From Actinomycetota bacterium (GTDB taxonomy: Bacteria > Actinomycetota > Actinomycetes > Propionibacteriales > Propionibacteriaceae), in NCBI GenBank assembly GCA_016213595.1, contig JACRAA010000004.1, positions 1 through 8,131 of the forward strand: a stretch of 8,131 bases of DNA. Direction: 5' to 3'. The notes beneath the pieces were generated by a model. The model was not told the DNA's origin. It was given only the letters and a program-made list of their open reading frames with translations, and made no database searches. The position numbers and the translations under genes were made by a program. Each line of letters begins with the position of its first letter. The first letter of the stretch is position 1. Positions 1-6,301 of this stretch are shown piece by piece.

Positions 1-387
1 GCGCCGGCCGGGATGGACGTGGCGGCGGGTGAGTACGGCTACGACCTGCCGTACTTCCGGGACATGCTCGCGGCGCACGCGGTCGACTGCCTGCAGGTCG
101 ACGTCACCCGCTGCGGCGGGATCACCGCGTTCCTCCGTGCCGGAGCCCTCGCTGACGCCGCCTGTCTCGACGTGTCCTCGCACTGCGCCCCTCAGGTGAG
201 CGCCCACGCCTGTTCCGGTCTCTGGCACCTGCGCCACCTCGAGTACTTCGCCGACCATGTACGGCTCGAGTCCATGCTGTTCGACGGCGTCCTCGAGCCG
301 GTCGACGGGGCCCTCCGCCCCGACCCGGGCCGACCCGGCCTGGGCATCCGGCTCAAGCGGGCCGATGCGGAGCAGTTCCGGCTCTGA
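1..387 (+). CDS. Enolase-superfamily (mandelate racemase-like) enzyme, C-terminal part
   Basis: This frame is open from the first base, so the gene begins upstream of the window; only the last 128 residues are seen. They correspond to the end of the (beta/alpha)7-beta barrel of the mandelate racemase branch of the enolase superfamily, which abstracts the alpha-proton of carboxylate substrates using Mg2+. Numbering from base 1, E11 fits the third metal ligand, D34 (in DVTRCGGIT) and H61 (in SSHCAP) the Asp-His base dyad, and E81 (in HLEYF) the later catalytic Glu. The spacings 23, 27 and 20 equal those of E247, D270, H297 and E317 of mandelate racemase, as I recall them. The active site half seen here looks intact. 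Substrate specificity (sugar-acid dehydratase, racemase or other) cannot be told without the N-terminal capping domain. The ATG at 13 is internal, not the start. Confidence 0.88.
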   Translation, partial: APAGMDVAAGEYGYDLPYFRDMLAAHAVDCLQVDVTRCGGITAFLRAGALADAACLDVSSHCAPQVSAHACSGLWHLRHLEYFADHVRLESMLFDGVLEPVDGALRPDPGRPGLGIRLKRADAEQFRL

Positions 388-430
388 CACGGTCTCCACG
401 ACCGAAGGCGCGCCTGATGACGTCCCGGCC

Positions 431-459
431 CAGGAGCCAGCAGCGGCTGGCGCCCCCCT
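431..459 (+). terminator. Hairpin downstream of the enolase-superfamily gene, possible terminator
   Basis: GCCAGC (436-441) and GCTGGC (446-451) form a perfect 6-bp stem with a 4-base loop. CAGG (431-434) and CCTG (456-459) can extend it across a small asymmetric bulge. It lies 44 bases after the stop at 387 and just before a likely promoter, the position expected of a terminator. There is no T-run after it, which is common in high-GC bacteria but also means that the hairpin alone does not prove termination. Confidence 0.4.
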
Positions 460-463
460 GCCG

Positions 464-493
464 TTGACGGCGCGGAGGAGGCGAACCTACGCT
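464..493 (+). promoter_or_regulatory. Likely promoter of the PEP mutase-like gene
   Basis: TTGACG (464-469) matches the sigma70-type -35 consensus at five of six positions. TACGCT (488-493) follows after 18 bases and has the TAnnnT form typical of -10 elements in high-GC Gram-positives. Transcription would begin near 500, giving a leader of about 50 bases before the ATG at 553. This suggests the gene is transcribed independently of the enolase-superfamily gene upstream. Assigned by eye only. Confidence 0.45.
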
Positions 494-552
494 GCGGCTG
501 AGGTTCCGCGGTGGGTGCGCCCGCGAGGGGACCGTGATGAGCGAGGTGCGGC

Positions 553-1362
553 ATGGCTGGCAGCGCAGGTCGTACAGCGGAGTTCAGGCGGTTGCACGAG
601 TCAGGGTGCTTCGTGATGCCGAACCCGTGGGACGTCGGCAGCGCACGAGCCCTCGCCACGATGGGCTTCCCCGCACTCGCCACCACCAGCGCCGGGTTCG
701 CCTGGGCGATCGGCCGACCGGACAACACGGTCGGCCTCGACACGACGCTCGACCACCTCCGTACGATCGTCGAGGCAGTGGAGCTCCCGGTGAACGCGGA
801 CTTCCAGAACGGGTACGCGATCGAGCCCGGAGGCGTCGCGGACAACGTGCTGCGTGCGGTGGAGACCGGGGTGGCGGGCCTGTCGATCGAGGACTTCTCC
901 GGGGATCCGGCGTCGCCGCTGCTGCCGCTCGACCTTGCTGTCGAACGGGTGCGGGCGGCGAAGGCCGCGATCGACGAGAGCGGCACCGGCGTCGTGCTGA
1001 CCGCCCGGACGGAGGGCTTCGTGTGGGACCGCCCGGACATCCAGGAGACGACCCGGCGGCTGAGCGCGTACGCGGAGGCCGGGGCCGACTGTCTGTACGC
1101 GCCCTGGGTCACCTCGGTCGACCATGTCTCGGCGATCGTGGCCGCGGTCGCGCCGAAGCCGGTGAACCTCATCATCCACACGCCCTTCACCACGGTCGCT
1201 GAGGCGGCTCGACTGGGGGTGCGCCGGATCAGCGTCGGGGGCATGCTCGCCAAGACGGCGTGGCGGGGATTCCTCGACGCTGCGAGGGAGATCGCGGAGC
1301 AGGGGACCTTCTCGCGGTTCGTCGACCTGCCGAACCTCAACGCCCTCCTCGAGCCCAGGTGA
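553..1362 (+). CDS. Isocitrate lyase/PEP mutase superfamily enzyme
   Basis: The 269-residue protein has the length and motif order of the PEP mutase/isocitrate lyase superfamily, TIM-barrel enzymes that make or break C-C or P-C bonds next to a carboxylate using Mg2+. Visible landmarks are NPWDVGSARAL (24-34), the TTSAG segment (44-48), NADFQNGYA (81-89) with metal-site D83, SIED (111-114) and TARTEG (150-155). In most relatives I recall, the position of Q85 is Glu or Asp. The start is nearly forced: an in-frame TGA lies at 538-540, GCGAGG (541-546) is a fitting ribosome site, and ATG 553 is the first start after it. Members include PEP mutase, phosphonopyruvate hydrolase, methylisocitrate lyase and oxaloacetate decarboxylase; this subgroup is usually uncharacterised. 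The gene ends 18 bases from the convergent permease gene. Confidence 0.88.
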   Translation: MAGSAGRTAEFRRLHESGCFVMPNPWDVGSARALATMGFPALATTSAGFAWAIGRPDNTVGLDTTLDHLRTIVEAVELPVNADFQNGYAIEPGGVADNVLRAVETGVAGLSIEDFSGDPASPLLPLDLAVERVRAAKAAIDESGTGVVLTARTEGFVWDRPDIQETTRRLSAYAEAGADCLYAPWVTSVDHVSAIVAAVAPKPVNLIIHTPFTTVAEAARLGVRRISVGGMLAKTAWRGFLDAAREIAEQGTFSRFVDLPNLNALLEPR

Positions 1363-1380
1363 GCCGGAGGCTGGCGGGTC

Positions 1381-2658
1381 CTAGTAGCGCAGGAGCAGGT
1401 ACGGCGTCGCGATCGCCAGGGTGACCACCGCGACGACGAGCCCGTACCGGGTGAACTCCCAGAACGAGATGGGATGTCCGCTCCTCTTGGCGATGCCCGC
1501 GACGACCACGTTCGCGCTGGCCCCGATGGCGGTGGCGTTGCCGCCGAGGTCGGCGCCCAGGACCAGTGCCCACCACAGGCCGGTACGACCGGCGAGGGGT
1601 CCGGTTCCGCTCACCATCTGGTCCACGACGGGGGCCATCGTGGCGACGAACGGGATGTTGTCGACGATCGCCGACAGCGCGGCCGAGCCCCACAGGACGA
1701 GCATCATCGCGGCGGGCACGTTGTCCCCGGTCGCCACGACCAGGCCCGCCGCCAGGTGGTCGATCACGCCGGTCTTGACGAGGGACCCGACGAGGATGAA
1801 CAGACCGGCGAAGAACAGCAACGTGGCCCACTCGACGTCGACGAGGTAGGACTGGGGACGCAGACCGCTGATCGCGACGAGTATGCCCGCGCCCAGCATG
1901 GCCACCACGGACGGCTCCAGGTGGAGCACCCCGTGCAGGGTGAAGGCCGCCAGCACCAGGGCCAGTACGACCAGGCTTCGAACGAGCAGCCCCCGGTCCT
2001 GGATGGCCTCCCGCTCGTCGAGCTCCATGACGCGAGCCACCTGGGCAGGGTCGGCCGCGAAGTCCTTGCGGAACAGCAGCCGGGACACGGCCACGAACAC
2101 GACCAGCATCACGGCCACGATCGGAGCCATGTTCAGCAGGAAGTCGTTGAACCCCAGGCCTGACCGGCTGGCCACGATGAGGTTGGGCGGGTCGCCGACC
2201 AGGGTGGCCGTACCGCCGATGTTGGACGCCAGGGCCTCGGCGATCAGGAACGGTACGGGACGTACCCCGATCCGATCGCAGACGAGCAGCGTGACCGGCG
2301 CGACCAGCAGCACGGTGGTGACGTTGTCCAGGCCGGCCGAGGCGACTGCGGTGACGAGGCACAGCAGCGCCATGACCCGGAACGGGCGACCCTTGGCCCG
2401 TTTGGCCGCCCAGATCGCGATGTACTCGAACACCCCGGTCTGGCGCAGGACGCCGACGATCACCATCATCCCGAACAGCAGGAAGATGACGTTCCAGTCG
2501 ATGCCGGTGTTCTTGGAGAAGAAGGCGTCGTCAGAGCCGACTATGCCGACGGCGAGGACGACTCCGGCTCCCGCCAGAGCGGCGGTCACCCGGTTGATGC
2601 GCTCGGTGGCGATCAGCAGGTAGACGACCGAGAAGACGATGATCGCCACGATCATCAT
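1381..2658 (-). CDS. ArsB/NhaD-type (SLC13-like) membrane permease
   Basis: A 425-residue integral membrane protein with about eleven hydrophobic segments spread over its whole length. It shows the two matching half-sites typical of the ion-transporter superfamily. In the first half there is DNVTTVLLVAP (111-121) and then GGTATLVGDPPN (148-159); in the second, DNIPFVATMAP (333-343) and then GGNATAIGASAN (372-383). These paired hairpin loops bind substrate and ions in relatives. Families with this pattern move arsenite, Na+/H+, citrate, dicarboxylates or sulfate; the substrate here is unknown. The start at 2658 (or the next codon, ATG 2655) is preferred because its A is shared with the stop codon of the CBS gene (TGATG). 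An upstream ATG at 2742 would add 28 Arg/Gly-rich, non-membrane residues encoded inside the CBS gene and is rejected. The CBS protein is the probable partner or regulator. Confidence 0.87.
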   Translation of the reverse strand: MMIVAIIVFSVVYLLIATERINRVTAALAGAGVVLAVGIVGSDDAFFSKNTGIDWNVIFLLFGMMVIVGVLRQTGVFEYIAIWAAKRAKGRPFRVMALLCLVTAVASAGLDNVTTVLLVAPVTLLVCDRIGVRPVPFLIAEALASNIGGTATLVGDPPNLIVASRSGLGFNDFLLNMAPIVAVMLVVFVAVSRLLFRKDFAADPAQVARVMELDEREAIQDRGLLVRSLVVLALVLAAFTLHGVLHLEPSVVAMLGAGILVAISGLRPQSYLVDVEWATLLFFAGLFILVGSLVKTGVIDHLAAGLVVATGDNVPAAMMLVLWGSAALSAIVDNIPFVATMAPVVDQMVSGTGPLAGRTGLWWALVLGADLGGNATAIGASANVVVAGIAKRSGHPISFWEFTRYGLVVAVVTLAIATPYLLLRY

Positions 2659-3107
2659 CAGAGGTCGTCCCCGCACACCAGCTCGAGCAGCCGGGCTGCC
2701 GTGACGACCCCGAGGACCATGCCGTTGTCGACCACTGCGCACAGCGGGCTGCGCAGGCGGGCCATGAGCGCGGCCAGCTCCACCACCGTGTCGTCGCCGT
2801 GCAGCAGGGCCAGCTCCGGGGTGGGTGACGACAGCAGGTCAGCGACGGTGGCGTCCTCCAGCTCGGCTCTGATCTGCTGGATCGGGACGTCGCCCAGGAC
2901 GCCGGCGAGCGCCGGGTCGTCCTGTACGTAGTCGGGCACCATGAACCGCACGACCTCCGATGCCGGCAGGACGGCCCTCGGAGTGCCGTCCGCATCGGTC
3001 ACCACCAGGCCCGGGAGCCGGTCGCGGGCGATGAGGCGGGCGGCCTCAACGGCCGGCGTCCCGAAGCCCACGACGGGGTAGGGCTCTGCGATGTCTCGAG
3101 CGCGCAT
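2658..3107 (-). CDS. Tandem CBS-domain protein, probable regulator of the adjacent permease
   Basis: The 149-residue protein consists of little more than a pair of CBS modules, roughly residues 2-60 and 84-147, joined by a short acidic linker. Each has the usual form: a loop with hydrophobic residues, a helix, a beta strand (PGLVVTDADG, 32-41; PLCAVVDNGMVLGVV, 119-133) and a final helix. Paired CBS modules (Bateman domain) bind adenosine nucleotides in many families and control channels, transporters and enzymes. The start at 3107 is supported by GAGAGG five bases upstream. Its stop codon overlaps the permease start, so the two are almost certainly co-translated and probably work together. 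The ligand cannot be read from the sequence. No DNA-binding or catalytic domain is attached. Confidence 0.85.
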   Translation of the reverse strand: MRARDIAEPYPVVGFGTPAVEAARLIARDRLPGLVVTDADGTPRAVLPASEVVRFMVPDYVQDDPALAGVLGDVPIQQIRAELEDATVADLLSSPTPELALLHGDDTVVELAALMARLRSPLCAVVDNGMVLGVVTAARLLELVCGDDL

Positions 3108-3227
3108 GGGAACCTCTCATCCGGTCGGACCCCTCGGCCTGCATGCCGAAGCTGTCGTCGACCAGACTTCCCGACACTCCGGGCCTAAACATAGCGGGGC
3201 GTACGTCTCCCACGAGCGCTGAAGGAG
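3108..3227. promoter_or_regulatory. Gap between the reductase and the CBS-permease unit
   Basis: This 120-bp gap separates two minus-strand genes. On the minus strand it contains TATGTT (3188-3193), a reasonable -10 hexamer in an otherwise GC-rich stretch, but I see no convincing -35 at the right distance. A transcript from here would have a leader of about 75 bases before the CBS start. I see no strong terminator hairpin for the upstream reductase gene, so read-through into the CBS-permease unit is possible. Confidence 0.25.
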
Positions 3228-4163
3228 TCAGGGGACGATGTGGCCCGCCGCCCGGTACAGCTCGTACCACTCGACCTTGGTCAGGACGACGTCGGCGCCC
3301 TTCGCGGCTGCTGTGACGCGTTCCGGCTGCGTCGTGCCGAGGACGACCTGCATCTGCGCGGGGTGCCGGGTGATCCAGGCGGTGGCGATGGCCTCGCCCG
3401 GCACGTCGTACGCCCCGGCGAGCCGGTCGATGACGGCGTTGAGCTCCGGGTAGTCGGGGTTGCCGAGGAACGGGCCGTTGAAGAAGCCGGCCTGGAACGG
3501 GGACCAGGCCTGGACCGTGATGTCGTGGAGCCGGCAGTAGTCGAGGGTGCCGATGGTCCGGTCGACGGACTGGTCGAGAGCGCCCATGTTGATCGACATG
3601 CCCTGCGTGATGAGGTCGGCGTGCGTGATCGAGAGCTGCAGCTGGTTCGCGACGAGCGGCTGCGTGACGTACCTCTTGAGCAGCTCGACCTGGGCCGGGC
3701 TGTGGTTCGAGACGCCGAAGTAGCGGACCTTGCCCGCCGTCGCGACCTCATCGAGCGCCCTCGCGACCTCCTCGGGCTCGACGAGGGCGTCGGGGCGGTG
3801 GAGCAGCAGGATGTCGATGTGGTCGGTGCCGAGCGCGGTGAGGGAGTCGTCGACGGAGGAGACGATCTCGTCGTACGAGAAGTCGAAGTACGGGCCGTCC
3901 TCCTTCACGATGCCCACCTTGGTCTGCAGGGTGATCTCGTCGCGCTGGGAGGGGGTCAGGGACAGCGCCTCGGCGAAGCGTCGTTCGCACCCGTGGGGCT
4001 GGGAGCCGTACACCGCGGCATGGTCGAAGAAGTTCACGCCGGCGTCGAGGGACGCGTCGAAGAGCGCGCGGACCTCGGCGTCGGACTTCTCCTGGATACG
4101 CATCATGCCGGTCACGATCGCCGGTGCGACGATGTCGGTTCCGGGCAGGACGAAGGTCTTCAT
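3228..4163 (-). CDS. Aldo/keto reductase, YdhF-like subfamily
   Basis: A 311-residue NAD(P)H-dependent aldo/keto reductase of normal full length. The catalytic tetrad is visible as D47 and Y52 (FFDHAAVYG), K82 (LQTKVG) and H122 (LLLHRPD). GKVRYFGVSNHSPAQ (143-157) and the C-terminal cofactor-binding part (QMQVVLGTTQPERV, near 280-293) also fit. The segments TLDYCRLHDITVQAWSPFQ and GFFNGPFLGN resemble the YdhF-type group, whose physiological substrates are mostly unknown. It would act in the cytoplasm, reducing aldehydes or ketones. The start at 4163 has AGGAG seven bases upstream. It is divergent from the LysR-type regulator gene across a 181-bp gap, the classic arrangement for a regulator and its target, so control by that LysR protein is the best inference. 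Confidence 0.9.
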   Translation of the reverse strand: MKTFVLPGTDIVAPAIVTGMMRIQEKSDAEVRALFDASLDAGVNFFDHAAVYGSQPHGCERRFAEALSLTPSQRDEITLQTKVGIVKEDGPYFDFSYDEIVSSVDDSLTALGTDHIDILLLHRPDALVEPEEVARALDEVATAGKVRYFGVSNHSPAQVELLKRYVTQPLVANQLQLSITHADLITQGMSINMGALDQSVDRTIGTLDYCRLHDITVQAWSPFQAGFFNGPFLGNPDYPELNAVIDRLAGAYDVPGEAIATAWITRHPAQMQVVLGTTQPERVTAAAKGADVVLTKVEWYELYRAAGHIVP

Positions 4164-4344
4164 GTGGGAGCTCCTGATGGTGAGTCGGTCAGTGTGGGCG
4201 TCCTGAGGTTCGACGTTCCCCGCTGAGGGATGTCACCTCACCCACGCGCGGAACCTGTGTCGCCCAGTGGAACCCACGATAGGTGGCCGCTAATCTAGAA
4301 GTCCAACAAGTACGAGTCATTTCTTTCATGAGGACGCTCGATCA
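4164..4344. promoter_or_regulatory. Divergent control region between the aldo/keto reductase and lysR-type genes
   Basis: This 181-bp region must hold the starts of both genes. For the regulator, TGGAAC (4268-4273) and TAATCT (4291-4296), 17 bases apart, form a weak promoter. A LysR-type T-N11-A pattern occurs at T4280/A4292 inside a loose GAT...ATC dyad (4278-4295) overlapping that -10, which would suit autorepression. T-N11-A is very permissive and this may be chance. Closer to the reductase gene there are two interleaved inverted pairs: TGAGGT (4204-4209) with ACCTCA (4235-4240), and AGGTTC (4206-4211) with GAACCT (4251-4256). For the reductase, a minus-strand TTGGAC/TATCGT pair (4301-4306, 4276-4281) has a long 19-base spacer. 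All assignments are by eye. Confidence 0.35.
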
Positions 4345-5220
4345 ATGGACCTTCGGCAGATGGAATACCTTGTCGCCCTCGCCGACGAGCAGCACTTCAC
4401 CCGGGCGGCGGCGCTCTGCGGTGTCTCCCAGTCCGGGCTGTCGGCGGCGATCCGGGGGCTCGAGACGGAGCTGGGGAGCGTCCTGTTCAGCCGTACCACG
4501 CGACGCGTCGAGCCGACCGACGCGGGGCTGGCCCTGCTTCCGTACGCCCGTGAGCTGCTCAGCCAGGCCAGGGCGGGCCGGGATGCCGTGGTCCGGGTGA
4601 CACGAGAGCTGTCCGGGCAGCTGCGGGTCGGCGCGGAGCAGTGCCTGGGCGTCGTGGATGTGCCGGCGCTGCTGGAGCGCTTCCACCGCCGCTACCCCCG
4701 GGTCACGATCCACTTCACCCAGGCCGGGTCGTACGACCTGCTCGACATGGTCCGGGCGGGCGAGCTGGATGCCGCCTTCGTCGCGAGCTCCGACCATCTC
4801 GGGGCCCTGGACCGGGTGGAGATCGGTCGCCGCGCGATCCTCCTCCTGTGCCCGCCCGAGCACCCATTGGCGACCGCGGCGAAGGCGGGCTGGTCCGACC
4901 TCGAGGGGCTGGACTACATCGACTTCCACGACTCGTGGGCGGTGCGGTCGATCAACGACGAGGTGTGTAGGGCGCACGGGGTCCATCGCCGGGTGAGCTG
5001 TACGGTCGACGACATCCACACGCTTCTCGACCTGGTGCACCGTGGGCTCGGCGTCGCGATGGTGCCGCAGACGATCGCGGCCAAGCCGCAGGCCGCCGGC
5101 CTCCGGGTCGTCCAGCTCCCGTCCGACAGCGGCGCGGAGTGGGTGGTCTCCGTGGTCACGGCGCCCAGGAGCCCGGAGACGGCGGCCGCCGTGCATCTCC
5201 TCGAGCTGCTGTCGCAGTGA
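4345..5220 (+). CDS. LysR-family transcriptional regulator
   Basis: A 291-residue protein with standard LysR architecture. The N-terminal winged helix-turn-helix covers about residues 1-60 (MDLRQMEYLVALADEQHFTR, then AAALCGVSQSGLSAAIRGLE), followed by a linker helix (about 62-88) and a substrate-binding-like effector domain (about 91-288). The effector domain begins LRVGAEQCLG and contains the typical FHRRYPRVTI, GELDAAFVA and GLGVAMVP segments. Such proteins bind DNA as tetramers and respond to a small metabolite. The start at 4345 is preceded by AGGA at 4331-4334, a slightly long 10-base spacing. It lies divergent from one aldo/keto reductase gene and convergent with another, so reductase expression is the likely target; the effector is not predictable. 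The stop codon lies in the first copy of a short tandem duplication. Confidence 0.92.
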   Translation: MDLRQMEYLVALADEQHFTRAAALCGVSQSGLSAAIRGLETELGSVLFSRTTRRVEPTDAGLALLPYARELLSQARAGRDAVVRVTRELSGQLRVGAEQCLGVVDVPALLERFHRRYPRVTIHFTQAGSYDLLDMVRAGELDAAFVASSDHLGALDRVEIGRRAILLLCPPEHPLATAAKAGWSDLEGLDYIDFHDSWAVRSINDEVCRAHGVHRRVSCTVDDIHTLLDLVHRGLGVAMVPQTIAAKPQAAGLRVVQLPSDSGAEWVVSVVTAPRSPETAAAVHLLELLSQ

Positions 5221-5253
5221 CGGCAGCAGAGGACCGTGACGGCAGCCGAGGAC
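5217..5253 (+). repeat. Tandem 19-bp-period duplication at the lysR-type stop codon
   Basis: GTGACGGCAGCAGAGGAC (5217-5234) is repeated as GTGACGGCAGCCGAGGAC (5236-5253), with one mismatch in 18 bases and one spacer base. The first copy carries the regulator's TGA stop, so the stop codon is itself duplicated at 5237-5239. The 19-bp period is not a multiple of three. Confidence 0.75.
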
Positions 5254-5294
5254 GCCGAAGGTCGTACGGCTGTGGGCACGAGCCTTCACGGTCC
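5231..5294. terminator. Inverted repeat between convergent genes, possible two-way terminator
   Basis: GGACCGTGA (5231-5239) is perfectly complementary to TCACGGTCC (5286-5294). A second pair, CAGCCG (5243-5248) with CGGCTG (5267-5272), is nested inside. Together they could form a long interrupted hairpin in RNA from either strand. It fills the 95-bp gap between the ends of the LysR-type gene and the second reductase gene, where a two-way terminator would be expected. The large internal loops and lack of a T-run keep confidence low. Confidence 0.38.
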
Positions 5295-5315
5295 CCGGCG
5301 AACAGGGCTCAGGGT

Positions 5316-6146
5316 CTAGACGTTGTTCATCGTGGCGGGGTGCGATCCCACGCGCTTCCCACAGTCCAGGGCATCGATGACGGCGACCTCGGCCGGCTCG
5401 AGCCCGAAGTCGAAGAGGTCGAAGTTCTCGACCATGCGTGCCTTGTGGACGGTACGAGGAATGATGATGCGGCCGTGCTGGATGTGCCAGCGCAGGGTGA
5501 CCTGGGCCACCGTCTTGCCGTACTTCTGCGCGATCGCATGCACCTCCGGGGTGTCGACGAGAGCCCCCCGGGCGATCGGGCTCCACGCCTCGACCCGGAT
5601 CCCGGCGCTCAGGCAGCGCTCCTCGACGTCCCTCTGCTGGAGCTCGGGGTGCAGCTCGATCTGGTTGACGGCCGGTGTGGTCGAGCTCTCGGCGGCGATG
5701 CGGTCCAGGTACTCGGGAAGGAAGTTGGACACGCCGATGGACCTTGTCAGCCCCTCCTCGGCGAAGCGCTCCAGCGCCTGCCAGCTCTCGACGTACAGGC
5801 CGCGCGCCGGCGTCGGCCAGTGGATCAGGTAGAGGTCGACGAACGGCAGGCCCAGCTTCTCGAGACTCGCCTTGATGGCGTCGCCCGAGAGCTCCTTCGC
5901 CTGGTCCGCCGGACGCTGCTTCGTGGTGATGTAGAGCTCGGAGCGGTCGATCCCCGACTCGGCGATCGCCTCGCCCACCGCGGTCTCGTTGTTGTACCCG
6001 GCTGCCGTGTCGATGTGGCGGTAGCCGACCTCGAGCGCGTCCAGCACCACGCGCTTCGTGTCGCTGGGGTCGACCTGGAAGACGCCGAGACCCAGCTGGG
6101 GGATCTTGGCGCCGCTGTTCAGCTCGATGAGGGGCACACTGCTCAT
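5316..6146 (-). CDS. Aldo/keto reductase, 2,5-diketo-D-gluconate reductase-like (AKR5-type)
   Basis: A complete 276-residue NADPH-dependent aldo/keto reductase. The tetrad is D46 and Y51 (HIDTAAGYNNE), K76 (YITTK) and H109 (LYLIHWP). LIELNSGAKIPQLGLGVFQV at the N-terminus, GVSNF (138-142), NQIELHP (161-167) and the cofactor segment IPRTVHKARMVEN (229-241) place it with the bacterial diketogluconate/methylglyoxal reductase group. Arg232 stands where Lys is common in the NADPH 2'-phosphate site, a conservative change. The start at 6146 has AAGGAG six bases upstream. It belongs to a different subfamily from the reductase at 3228-4163, so the two are not recent duplicates. Likely roles are reduction of keto-sugars or reactive aldehydes in the cytoplasm; the true substrate is unknown. 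Confidence 0.92.
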   Translation of the reverse strand: MSSVPLIELNSGAKIPQLGLGVFQVDPSDTKRVVLDALEVGYRHIDTAAGYNNETAVGEAIAESGIDRSELYITTKQRPADQAKELSGDAIKASLEKLGLPFVDLYLIHWPTPARGLYVESWQALERFAEEGLTRSIGVSNFLPEYLDRIAAESSTTPAVNQIELHPELQQRDVEERCLSAGIRVEAWSPIARGALVDTPEVHAIAQKYGKTVAQVTLRWHIQHGRIIIPRTVHKARMVENFDLFDFGLEPAEVAVIDALDCGKRVGSHPATMNNV

Positions 6147-6301
6147 TCGCTACTCCTTGTCGACGAGGGGCGCGACTCACTCTAGGCAAGCGGCATTCCA
6201 GTGGGCAAATAGCACAGACTTGTGACATTCAGAACCGCGAGTCATGAGGGGGACGAGGGTCGGAGCTCTTCCCGTTCTAGGCTGCGGCCGGGAGGTGCGA
6301 G
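6147..6301. promoter_or_regulatory. Divergent gap between the second reductase and the RCC1-like gene
   Basis: This 155-bp gap includes one of the more A/T-containing stretches of the window (about 6193-6235). Besides the minus-strand promoter, plus-strand candidates for the RCC1-like gene are TTGTGA (6220-6225) as a -35, lacking a good -10 partner, and TAGGCT (6278-6283) as a -10, lacking a good -35. The ribosome site GGAGG (6291-6295) lies six bases before ATG 6302. I see no operator-like palindrome. Confidence 0.3.
6179..6208 (-). promoter_or_regulatory. Likely promoter of the second aldo/keto reductase gene
   Basis: Read on the minus strand, TTGCCC (6203-6208) and TAGAGT (6179-6184) each match four of six consensus bases and are 18 bases apart. 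Transcription would start near 6172, giving a leader of about 25 bases that contains the AAGGAG ribosome site. Assigned by eye only. Confidence 0.4.

Noticed and set aside
192..1340. Long open frame of 382 codons on the minus strand
   Set aside because: It is antisense to the enolase-superfamily and PEP mutase-like genes and crosses the gap between them. The translation is Arg/Ser/Pro-rich low-complexity sequence with no family motif, typical of shadow frames in GC-rich DNA.
2659..2742. Upstream ATG (2742) as permease start
   Set aside because: It adds 28 Arg/Gly-rich residues encoded within the CBS gene before a natural membrane-protein start. The TGATG overlap at 2658 is the better start.
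3046..3270. Small 74-codon minus-strand frame across the reductase-CBS gap
   Set aside because: It overlaps both neighbouring real genes in another frame and has no ribosome site or recognisable sequence.
3240..4226. Plus-strand frame of 328 codons opposite the YdhF-like reductase
   Set aside because: It is an antisense shadow rich in Val, Asp, Gly and Arg without recognisable motifs, and would read through the divergent control region.
5139..6185. Plus-strand frame of 348 codons opposite the second reductase
   Set aside because: It starts inside the LysR-type gene in another frame, lacks motifs and is fully explained as a shadow of the reductase gene.
4342..6228. Very long open frame of 628 codons on the minus strand
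   Set aside because: It runs antisense to the LysR-type gene and out of frame through the second reductase gene. Both real genes have clear catalytic or DNA-binding motifs; this frame has none.
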